Part shown: one piece after another, positions 1 through 5,459 of the stretch | Numbering within the stretch: the first letter of the stretch is position 1 | How the letters are laid out: every line of letters starts with the position of its first letter | DNA from: Paenibacillus sp. | GTDB taxonomy: Bacteria; Bacillota; Bacilli; Paenibacillales; NBRC-103111 | Direction of reading: 5' to 3' | Assembly: GCA_029239545.1 (NCBI GenBank) | Contig: JARBUQ010000300.1 | Coordinates: 1 to 6,151 of the forward strand | Length of the DNA stretch: 6,151 nt | Translations under genes and position numbers: made by a program | The notes under the pieces: generated by a model | Database searches by the model: none | The model's input: only the letters and a program-made list of their open reading frames with translations | What the model was told of the DNA's origin: nothing

Positions 1-630
1 TTCGATTTCCTGCCTCCTGATTTTACCAGGGTCGGCAAGTTGATCGGACCGGCGCTGGATACGATTTATATCAGCTTTGTCGCAATGGTTGTAGGTGCTG
101 TATTATCCATGATATTTGCTTTTTTCGCGGCAACGACAACGGCTCCCAGCAAATGGATTCAAGTCGCCGTAAGGGCGATGTGTTCGGTTATGCGCAATAT
201 TCCTACTTTGATCTGGGCTATTCTGCTTGTGTTTGCTTACGGACTGGGGACCACTGTTGGCTGTCTTGCGCTGATTCTGACCTCAATTGGTACTTTGACG
301 AGAGCCTATGCGGAAGTGCTGGAAGAAATCGATATGGGGCAGGTTGAAGCGGTAAGAGCTACAGGCGCCTCCTATGGGCAGGTGCTTGGGCAGGCGGTTA
401 TGCCGCAGTTCATGCCTGGCTTCGTGGGCTGGTCCCTGTATAAGCTGGAGCTGAATATTCGAGCCTCCACAATTATCGGTATGGTCGGTGGGGGCGGACT
501 CGGGTTCGCCATTCAGAAAGGGATCAAGCTGTTTCAATATCAGGAGGTCAGCTTGGCCATCATCATGGTCATCCTGATCGTAATCATGACGGAATGGACA
601 ACTAGTAAAATAAGGGAGCGAATTCTATGA
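1..630 (+). CDS. phnE: Phosphonate ABC transporter permease PhnE (first copy), 5' truncated by window edge
   Basis: This is an integral membrane subunit of a PhnCDE-type importer, moving phosphonates (or related phosphorus compounds) across the cytoplasmic membrane. The reading frame is open from base 1 and gives 209 residues. The first visible residues, FDFLPPDF, match the segment DFFPPDF that lies about 50 residues into E. coli PhnE, so roughly 50 N-terminal residues are missing to the left. The TTG at 40 is therefore internal and not the start. Hydrophobic segments lie at about visible residues 21-44, 64-98 and 184-199. The cytoplasmic EAA-type loop that docks on the ATPase is at about 116-136 (EAVRATGAS core), followed by the Gly-rich GMVGGGG stretch at about 160-166, both typical of PhnE. 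The stop overlaps the next gene's start by 4 nt (ATGA). Family assignment is firm. The actual substrate (phosphonate, phosphite or phosphate) cannot be read from the permease, but linkage to the lyase genes favours phosphonate. Confidence 0.93.
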   Translation, partial: FDFLPPDFTRVGKLIGPALDTIYISFVAMVVGAVLSMIFAFFAATTTAPSKWIQVAVRAMCSVMRNIPTLIWAILLVFAYGLGTTVGCLALILTSIGTLTRAYAEVLEEIDMGQVEAVRATGASYGQVLGQAVMPQFMPGFVGWSLYKLELNIRASTIIGMVGGGGLGFAIQKGIKLFQYQEVSLAIIMVILIVIMTEWTTSKIRERIL

Positions 631-1466
631 GCACAGAATGGACGCAAACCGCAGGCAAGCTTGCGGACATCCATCGACCTGGATTAAGCGATTTTCCCCG
701 TAAGCCTGGAAGAGATCCGCTATTAGTTGGCGCGGCCATATTCGGAGCGATTTTCTTTATCTTTTGTCTGGTGAAGCTGAACTTTGATTACTACAACATT
801 TTTCAAGGAACGCTGACATTTATCGCTTCTTTCACGAAAATGTTCCCCCCGAATGTATCGGATTGGAAAGAAATATTGTCGGCAGGAGTCGTTACCCTTC
901 AAGTGGCCATTGTAGGAACGGTGATCGCTGTTGTGATTGCTTTCTTCCTGTCGTTCCTGGCAGCGGAGAACGTGTCGCCGAAGACATCCTATGCTGTTAA
1001 GGCAGTCGCTTCGTTTCTCCGTGCGGTTCCAACGCTGGTGTGGGCATTGATTTTTATCGTTGCAGTGGGACTTGGGCCTTTTCCGGGCATTCTGGCTATT
1101 GGCATTCATGCGATCGGGATGTTGGTCAAAGTATTCTCGCAATCGATAGAAGAGGTGGATGATGGTGTGCTGGAGGCTATGCGGGCTACAGGGGCGAGCT
1201 GGCTGCAAATTATGGCGCAAGGCGTGCTTCCCAGCGTGTTTACTTCTTTCCTGGCCTGGAGCGTGTTCCGTCTGGAAATTGATATCGGTGAATCGGTCAT
1301 ACTCGGGGCTGTCGGCGCCGGGGGAATCGGTTGGGAAATCTCCAATGCGATGCGAGCTTACGAATTCGATACGGTTGGTTTTGTGGCTTTGGTCATATTC
1401 GTCATGGTGTTCAGCGTTGAGTATGTCAGCAATCGGTTAAAAACGAAAATCCGCAGGAGGGCTTGA
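627..1466 (+). CDS. phnE: Phosphonate ABC transporter permease PhnE (second copy)
   Basis: This is a complete 279-residue permease, the usual PhnE size, and is paralogous to the gene before it. An N-terminal cytoplasmic tail of about 30 residues precedes a first membrane helix at about 31-51. Further hydrophobic segments lie at about 86-112, 134-168 and 248-264. The EAA-type coupling loop is at about 183-202 (EAMRATGAS core, ending VLP), and the PhnE-typical GAVGAGGIG stretch is at about 227-235. The residues FPPNVSDW near 73-80 match the pre-helix segment that is the first thing visible in the neighbouring copy. The start is the ATG in the ATGA overlap with the upstream stop, with GGGAG at 614-618 placed 8 nt upstream. 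Two adjacent PhnE genes suggest a heterodimeric membrane channel served by one ATPase (PhnC) and one binding protein (PhnD), both outside the window. That pairing is inference. Confidence 0.94.
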   Translation: MSTEWTQTAGKLADIHRPGLSDFPRKPGRDPLLVGAAIFGAIFFIFCLVKLNFDYYNIFQGTLTFIASFTKMFPPNVSDWKEILSAGVVTLQVAIVGTVIAVVIAFFLSFLAAENVSPKTSYAVKAVASFLRAVPTLVWALIFIVAVGLGPFPGILAIGIHAIGMLVKVFSQSIEEVDDGVLEAMRATGASWLQIMAQGVLPSVFTSFLAWSVFRLEIDIGESVILGAVGAGGIGWEISNAMRAYEFDTVGFVALVIFVMVFSVEYVSNRLKTKIRRRA

Positions 1467-1475
1467 CAATGGAGG
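1455..1475 (+). promoter_or_regulatory. Tandem ribosome binding sites for phnG
   Basis: AGGAGG at 1455-1460 is 8 nt before ATG 1469, and a second GGAGG at 1471-1475 is 8 nt before the in-frame ATG 1484. The second site is inside the first codons of the longer form. Both arrangements are good Bacillota-type initiation sites, so the N-terminus of PhnG is ambiguous by five residues. Confidence 0.7.
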
Positions 1476-1921
1476 CAGTCATAATGAAAAAATCGCAAGT
1501 TTCGCGGATTTTAATAGAAGGCAATCCTGATTTGCTGCAACGTTTCTGTGAGCAGATCGAACAGGGCTATGAAATAATCGAACTGAAACCGCCGGCGAAA
1601 AGCCTGGTTATGACTAAAGCGAATGATTCGGTATCCCAGAAGCCATTTTACTTGGGCGAGGTGTTGGTAACGGAGTGCACCATTTCGATTGATGGAGTGT
1701 ATGGATTCGGCGTCCTAATGGGCGAGTATGCCGAGAGGGCTTACCAATTGGCTGTTGTGGATGGGGCTTTTCATGCCAGGCTGCCCGAAACACAGTTCTG
1801 GTATGCGGAGCTGCTGGAGGAAGAGAAACAGATCATGGCCCGACACAGGCTGGAGTATTCGTTGGCCATGAGAACGAAAGTAAACTTTGACACGATGGAG
1901 GAGTATAATGCCAAACGTTAA
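1469..1921 (+). CDS. phnG: C-P lyase core subunit PhnG
   Basis: PhnG is a small subunit of the cytoplasmic PhnGHIJ core complex. With PhnI and PhnH it is needed for the step that replaces the adenine of ATP with a phosphonate, giving a ribose-1-phosphonate 5-triphosphate. The 150-residue product matches E. coli PhnG in length. It carries the family's conserved stretch FYLGEVLVTEC (residues 60-70 from this start), the following GYGFGVLMGEYAERA-like region (about 76-91), and a C-terminal TKVNFDTM segment. I chose ATG 1469 because AGGAGG at 1455-1460 sits 8 nt upstream. ATG 1484 (MKKSQ start, 145 residues) is nearly as good, with its own GGAGG at 1471-1475 and an N-terminus closer to the conserved domain. 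TTG 1463 is also in frame but less likely. The gene begins 2 nt after the phnE2 stop, and its end overlaps phnH by 14 nt, so translation is probably coupled on both sides. Confidence 0.93.
   Translation: MEAVIMKKSQVSRILIEGNPDLLQRFCEQIEQGYEIIELKPPAKSLVMTKANDSVSQKPFYLGEVLVTECTISIDGVYGFGVLMGEYAERAYQLAVVDGAFHARLPETQFWYAELLEEEKQIMARHRLEYSLAMRTKVNFDTMEEYNAKR
1897..1903 (+). promoter_or_regulatory. Ribosome binding site deciding the phnH start
   Basis: GGAGGAG lies inside the last codons of phnG. The distance from GGAGG to ATG 1908 is 6 nt, which supports 1908 over the in-frame TTG at 1887. The placement implies that ribosomes finishing phnG can start phnH directly. Confidence 0.8.
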
Positions 1922-2534
1922 AGAACAGACATTCGATCTTGTCCATGATACGCAGTTCATCTATCGTCAACTGTTGGATGTTATGTTCAGGCCCGGTCAA
2001 ATAAGCAGCATCCAAGCTGCCAGCAGCCGAAATGCAGATGTTTCTCCCTTGCAAGCGATGATTGCCAGCTTCGCCCTTACATTGCTGGATGGGGAGGTCA
2101 GCTTCTCCGTAGAGATGGAAGACCGTTCAGAGCTTGAGTCTTACATCCGCAAGCTTACTTTTAGCCGCGTTCAAACAGCAGCTGAGGCTGATTACATTTT
2201 TGCCGATGGCAAAAGGAAGGAAGATCAAGTTGCCGGCTTGTTCTCCAAAGTGAACAAAGGCACGTTGATCCGTCCAGAAGGCGGCGTTACCATTTTCATT
2301 GCGGTTGACGGACTGGAAGCGGAGGGAAACGCGGAAAGCTGCTGGACACTTACAGGCCCAGGGATACAAGAGAGCTGCACGTTATGTGTGCAAGGGCTGT
2401 CGAAAGCTTGGGTGGAAGAGCGTGCCAAGGCAAATGCCGAATACCCGATGGGCGTAGACCTGGTGCTGTTTACAGAAAGCGGATATATGACGGCACTGCC
2501 CAGAACTACGATCATGAAGGAGGTGTGTCTGTAA
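1908..2534 (+). CDS. phnH: C-P lyase core subunit PhnH
   Basis: PhnH is a structural subunit of the C-P lyase core complex. From published work on E. coli it has a fold resembling PLP-dependent transferases but lacks the cofactor, and it associates with PhnG, PhnI and PhnJ. The product here is 208 residues, slightly longer than the about 194 of E. coli. Family signs are an N-terminal HDTQFIYRQLLDVMFRPG region (13-30), matching the E. coli pattern of a Gln/Phe/Arg-rich helix followed by PG, an LTGPGI motif at 148-153, and the C-terminal YPMGVDLVLF and LPRTT motifs at 179-201, almost the same as the E. coli FPLGIDLIL and IPRTT. The start is ATG 1908, supported by a well-placed GGAGGAG. The gene overlaps phnG by 14 nt and is separated from phnI by one base. 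Nothing looks broken. Confidence 0.94.
   Translation: MPNVKEQTFDLVHDTQFIYRQLLDVMFRPGQISSIQAASSRNADVSPLQAMIASFALTLLDGEVSFSVEMEDRSELESYIRKLTFSRVQTAAEADYIFADGKRKEDQVAGLFSKVNKGTLIRPEGGVTIFIAVDGLEAEGNAESCWTLTGPGIQESCTLCVQGLSKAWVEERAKANAEYPMGVDLVLFTESGYMTALPRTTIMKEVCL
2517..2523 (+). promoter_or_regulatory. Ribosome binding site of phnI, with long spacing
   Basis: AAGGAGG, followed by T, forms a near-perfect anti-16S match but ends 12 nt before ATG 2536, longer than the common 6-9 nt. It overlaps the final codons of phnH. No better in-frame start lies closer, and the MAYVAVTGG N-terminus matches the family, so the start stands. Confidence 0.7.
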
Positions 2535-2535
2535 G

Positions 2536-3726
2536 ATGGCATACGTAGCGGTTACTGGCGGTCAAGAAGCGATCGCAGAAGCGAACAGCCTGGTCCAGTA
2601 TTATCGTGTAAAGGGTTCGCCACGAAGCATGGATATTGAGCTGATGGAGAAACAGCTTCGCTTGTTAGTCGATCGGGTTATGGGCGAAGGGGGGATTTAT
2701 GCCCCCGAGTATGCGGCGATAGCGTTGAAGCAAGCAGAGGGCGATCCGGCCGAGGCTGCTTTCCTGTTAAGAGCCTACCGCTCGACATTGCCAAGGAATC
2801 ACTATTCCTTGACGGTAGAGCCAGCTGATATGCGTGTAATTCGCCGAATCTCTTCCTCCTTCCGTGATGTTCCTGGAGGTCAGATCCTCGGGCCCACTTA
2901 CGATTACACGCATCGCATGCTTAATTTTTCCCTGCGGCATGAAGGGGATGAAGAGATAACGGCTTTTGTCAGCCAGTTTGCAGGGGATGGCGTTCACCAG
3001 GAAGGCAGCCTTACATTGAAAAAAGTGGCCGATTTGTTGAGGGAGCAGGGGCTTATGGCTAAGGTTGTGAGATCGCCAGCAGCTGAACAAGAAGAGCCTT
3101 TTGATATTACAAGGCAGAAGATGACGATCCCGTCTACGAGAGCGGCGCGCCTGCAAACTCTGGCTCGTGGTGAAACGGGTGCGATGACGGCGCTGGCTTA
3201 CAGCAGCATGCGCGGGTACGGTGTTGTGCACCCGACAGTGGGCGAGCTTCGCGTAGGCTACTCAGCGGTCCATATCCCTCATCCTTACAGTCAGGATGGA
3301 GAAGATGACCCTGTGTATATCGGGGAAATGATGCTGACTGAAGTGGAAACGATCAATTCCTTCAAGCAGGATGCGCAGTCCGGGGACGTGCAGTTCCTGT
3401 TAGGATACGGACTTTGCTTCGGTCAGAACGAGGTGAAGGGAATATCCATGGCTATTCTCGAGCGCAGCCTAGAGACAGCAGGCACAGCGCCGGCACAGGA
3501 TGAAGAGTTCGTGTTAACGCATATTGATTCCGTTGAATCCAACGGATTCGTTTCCCATTTGAAATTACCTCACTATATTACGTTTCAGTCGTCGCTCGAT
3601 CAGATCCGGAAAGTGCAAGTGAATCAACAGGAGAAAGCGAAGAAGAAGGAGGAAGAGCAGCATGCAGCAGATGCAACTAATCGAGAAGCAGCCCAGTCCA
3701 AGGACCTTCAGCACAGCAGCGTATAA
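2536..3726 (+). CDS. phnI: C-P lyase core subunit PhnI (nucleosidase / phosphonate-ribosylating subunit)
   Basis: PhnI catalyses, together with PhnG and PhnH, attack of a phosphonate on C1 of the ribose of ATP with release of adenine; alone the E. coli protein acts as a purine nucleosidase. This 396-residue product aligns by eye with E. coli PhnI from its first residues (AYVAVTGG, then DRVMGEGGI at 46-54). It has the hallmark ILGPTYDYTHR (117-127), the RGYGVVHP loop (226-233), the GEMMLTE stretch (263-269), and QDEEFVL with VSHLKLPHY (321-347). His341 and His346 correspond to E. coli His328 and His333, reported as metal ligands at the PhnI-PhnJ interface. It is about 40 residues longer than E. 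coli PhnI; much of the excess is a Lys/Glu/Gln-rich tail after about residue 360. The last 65 nt also encode the start of PhnJ in another frame. Confidence 0.96.
   Translation: MAYVAVTGGQEAIAEANSLVQYYRVKGSPRSMDIELMEKQLRLLVDRVMGEGGIYAPEYAAIALKQAEGDPAEAAFLLRAYRSTLPRNHYSLTVEPADMRVIRRISSSFRDVPGGQILGPTYDYTHRMLNFSLRHEGDEEITAFVSQFAGDGVHQEGSLTLKKVADLLREQGLMAKVVRSPAAEQEEPFDITRQKMTIPSTRAARLQTLARGETGAMTALAYSSMRGYGVVHPTVGELRVGYSAVHIPHPYSQDGEDDPVYIGEMMLTEVETINSFKQDAQSGDVQFLLGYGLCFGQNEVKGISMAILERSLETAGTAPAQDEEFVLTHIDSVESNGFVSHLKLPHYITFQSSLDQIRKVQVNQQEKAKKKEEEQHAADATNREAAQSKDLQHSSV
3646..3653 (+). promoter_or_regulatory. Ribosome binding site of phnJ inside phnI
   Basis: AAGGAGGA is embedded in the Lys-Glu-rich codons of the PhnI tail. 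AGGAGG ends 9 nt before ATG 3662, which favours that start over ATG 3671. The repeated AAG/GAG/GAA codons of the tail supply the purine-rich signal, so the odd charged PhnI tail may partly reflect this constraint. Confidence 0.8.
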
Positions 3727-4549
3727 CTTTGCTTTTTTGGACGAGGGCTCGAAGCGGGAAATTCGCCGCAAATCGTTGAAGGCTGTTGCTATTCCAGGTT
3801 ACCAGGTTGCATTCGCATCCAGAGAGATGCCAATCGGAAGAGGCTGGGGAACCGGCGGCTTGCAGCTCTCACTCTCCCTGTTGGGCAAGCAGGATGTTCT
3901 GAAAGTCATTGACCAGGGGAATGACGACAGCGTTAACGCCGTCAGTATCCGCAGGCTGGTGGAAGAGACGAGCGGAATCACAACTACGGAGCAGACTGCG
4001 GAAGCTACCCTTATCCAATCCCGCCACCGGATACCGGAAGAGAAGCTGCTCCATCATCAGATTCTGGTGCTGCAGGTTCCGCAACCGGAGCCATTGCGCA
4101 AGGTCGAGCCCCGCGAAGAGATGACGAGAATACGTCATGCCGAGATGGACTACAGCGCGATGTGGTTGACATTGTACGAAAGTATTGTCAAATGGGGCAG
4201 CATCACACTTGGAGCAGACTATCCGGTTATGGTTCATGATCGATATATAATGGCGCCAAGTCCGATCCCGCGCTGGGATACGGAGAAGCTGCATCAAAGC
4301 GACCATCTCACTCTGTTCGGCGCTGGCCGTGAGAAGAAGGTATATGCGATCCCGCCTTATACGAATGTAACCCCGCTCCAATTCGAGGATTATCCATTCA
4401 CAGTGGAGGCGTTCAAAGGGAAATGCTGTCGTCATTGCTTGAGTACGGATACGTTCCTCGATGAGGTTGCGGATGAAGAAGCCGGAGTTGCCGTATATCA
4501 ATGCTCCGATACAGCTTATTGCAAAGAGCAGCAGAAGAGGAGGGGATAA
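3662..4549 (+). CDS. phnJ: Alpha-D-ribose 1-methylphosphonate 5-phosphate C-P lyase, radical SAM subunit PhnJ
   Basis: PhnJ is the radical S-adenosylmethionine enzyme that breaks the carbon-phosphorus bond of ribose-1-phosphonate 5-phosphate, releasing the hydrocarbon (methane from methylphosphonate) and leaving a ribose 1,2-cyclic phosphate. The 295-residue product has the unusual PhnJ cluster motif CX2C-X21-C near the C-terminus: Cys256, Cys259 and Cys281, equivalent to E. coli Cys241, Cys244 and Cys266. Cys287 matches the functionally important Cys272. Gly46, in KAVAIPGYQV, corresponds to Gly32, the proposed glycyl-radical site. Other family stretches are GWGTGG, DVLKVIDQG, SRHRIPE, LFGAGREKK and the CSDTAYC end. 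An extra Cys255 adjoins the first cluster ligand. The N-terminus is about 14 residues longer than in E. coli; no start codon exists between the phnI stop and the conserved YNFAFLDE, so the overlap with phnI is unavoidable. phnK follows after 5 nt. Confidence 0.97.
   Translation: MQQMQLIEKQPSPRTFSTAAYNFAFLDEGSKREIRRKSLKAVAIPGYQVAFASREMPIGRGWGTGGLQLSLSLLGKQDVLKVIDQGNDDSVNAVSIRRLVEETSGITTTEQTAEATLIQSRHRIPEEKLLHHQILVLQVPQPEPLRKVEPREEMTRIRHAEMDYSAMWLTLYESIVKWGSITLGADYPVMVHDRYIMAPSPIPRWDTEKLHQSDHLTLFGAGREKKVYAIPPYTNVTPLQFEDYPFTVEAFKGKCCRHCLSTDTFLDEVADEEAGVAVYQCSDTAYCKEQQKRRG
4538..4543 (+). promoter_or_regulatory. Ribosome binding site deciding the phnK start
   Basis: AGGAGG, continuing into GG, lies in the last codons of phnJ and ends 11 nt before ATG 4555. 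The in-frame ATG at 4501, inside phnJ, has no comparable purine-rich site upstream, so 4555 is the better start. Confidence 0.72.
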
Positions 4550-4554
4550 AAACC

Positions 4555-5442
4555 ATGTCGATTTCCACGCGTACAGAAGCCGCCATACAGGAGTCCTTGT
4601 TCTGGAACGATTCTCCTCTGCTCCAGGTCAGAGGGCTGAGCAAACGATTCGGATCGGGCTGTCCTCATTGCGAGCATCCGTCCACGGATGAGCAAATCAG
4701 CAGCCGTTGCAAGATGTGCGGCAGCATCTGGGCTTGCCGCAGCTTAAGCTTCGATCTGCACCCGGGGGAGATTCTTGGGGTTGTCGGGGAAAGCGGATCT
4801 GGCAAGAGCACGCTTGTGAAATGTTTGTACTTCGACGAAGAAACGACCTCGGGCAAGATGAGCATCACGAATTTCGAAGCAGGAGAGTCGAATCTGTTCG
4901 AGAAATCGGCTCAGCAGAAACGTTATATCCGCAACCATCTGATGGGGATGGTATACCAGAACCCGTACCTGGGACTGCGAATGAATTTCTCCAGCAGCGG
5001 CAACATTGCCGAGAAGCTGTTCGCGGCCGACCATTATCATGTAGGCAACATTCGCGAGCGTGCTTCGCATCTGCTGCAGCAGGTAGAGATCCCGCTGCCC
5101 CGCATGGATGAGCCGCCTAAGAACTTCAGCGGCGGCATGCAGCAAAGAGTGCAAATCTCCAAGGCGCTGGCTAATAATCCTCCGCTGTTATTGCTGGATG
5201 AAGTGACAACTGGTCTTGACCTGTCCGTTCAAGCCAAGGTATTGGATCTCATTCGCAGCATTCAACGGGAGCTGCAAGTGGCCATGATCGTGGTGTCCCA
5301 CGATCTGGGCGTGATCCGCATGCTGTCCGACCGTACGATGGTGCTTCGCCAGGGGCTTATTGTCGAGCAAGGCTTGACGGATCAGATTCTGGAGGATCCG
5401 CAGCATCCTTACACGCAGCTGCTTGTGCATTCCCTATTATAG
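4555..5442 (+). CDS. phnK: C-P lyase ABC-type ATPase subunit PhnK, with Cys-rich insertion
   Basis: PhnK is an ABC-type ATP-binding protein that works with the cytoplasmic C-P lyase complex and not in transport; published E. coli structures place it on PhnJ. The 295-residue product has a full nucleotide-binding domain: Walker A GESGSGKST at 78-86, Q-loop Gln135, signature FSGGMQQR at 191-198, Walker B ending Asp215-Glu216, D-loop Asp222 and switch His249. The stretches GGMQQR, SVQAK, SHDLGV and the end DPQHPYTQLLV match PhnK specifically. It is about 40 residues longer than E. coli PhnK (about 252). The extra length is an N-terminal tail of about 17 residues and an insertion at about 33-61 holding Cys36, Cys39, Cys52, Cys55 and Cys61 in a CX2C-X12-CX2C zinc-ribbon-like pattern. 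Walker B continues EVTTGLD where EPTGGLD is usual. A dipeptide-transporter ATPase is the nearest alternative family, but the context rules for PhnK. Confidence 0.95.
   Translation: MSISTRTEAAIQESLFWNDSPLLQVRGLSKRFGSGCPHCEHPSTDEQISSRCKMCGSIWACRSLSFDLHPGEILGVVGESGSGKSTLVKCLYFDEETTSGKMSITNFEAGESNLFEKSAQQKRYIRNHLMGMVYQNPYLGLRMNFSSSGNIAEKLFAADHYHVGNIRERASHLLQQVEIPLPRMDEPPKNFSGGMQQRVQISKALANNPPLLLLDEVTTGLDLSVQAKVLDLIRSIQRELQVAMIVVSHDLGVIRMLSDRTMVLRQGLIVEQGLTDQILEDPQHPYTQLLVHSLL
4660..4737 (+). other. Zinc-ribbon-like CX2C-X12-CX2C insertion within phnK
   Basis: The codons for residues 36-61 carry Cys36-Pro-His-Cys39 and Cys52-Lys-Met-Cys55, with a further Cys61. The segment sits between the first beta strand (LLQVRGLSKRF) and the strand before Walker A (LSFDLHPGE), where E. 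coli PhnK has only a short loop. The spacing fits a small structural zinc site; metal binding is inferred, not shown. Confidence 0.65.
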
Positions 5443-5445
5443 AAA

Positions 5446-5452
5446 GAGGTGA
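5446..5452 (+). promoter_or_regulatory. Ribosome binding site of phnL
   Basis: GAGGTGA lies 7 nt before ATG 5460 in the 17-nt gap after phnK. It is the standard Bacillota form and fixes the phnL start. Confidence 0.75.
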
Positions 5453-5459
5453 TTGGCTC

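Noticed and set aside
40..42. TTG at 40 as the start of the first permease gene
   Set aside because: The frame is open to base 1, and the residues before it match an internal segment of PhnE, so the gene begins left of the window.
723..1220. 165-codon open frame on the minus strand
   Set aside because: It is antisense to phnE2, and its His/Arg/Cys-rich composition is typical of the complement of a hydrophobic membrane-protein gene.
1887..1909. Internal SigA promoter (TTGACA and TATAAT) before phnH
   Set aside because: The hexamers are separated by 11 nt and not about 17, and both lie in phnG coding sequence that is conserved at protein level.
2767..3231. 154-codon open frame on the minus strand
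   Set aside because: It is antisense to conserved PhnI sequence and has no domain or start-site support.
3869..4501. 210-codon open frame on the minus strand
   Set aside because: It lies antisense to phnJ, whose catalytic motifs are unmistakable. Its product has no recognisable domain, and I see no ribosome binding site suited to it.
4501..4554. Longer PhnK beginning at ATG 4501
   Set aside because: It would add 18 residues overlapping phnJ without a ribosome binding site, while ATG 4555 has AGGAGG upstream.
5443..5459. Terminator or regulatory element between phnK and phnL
   Set aside because: The 17-nt gap holds only the phnL ribosome binding site and has no room for a hairpin.
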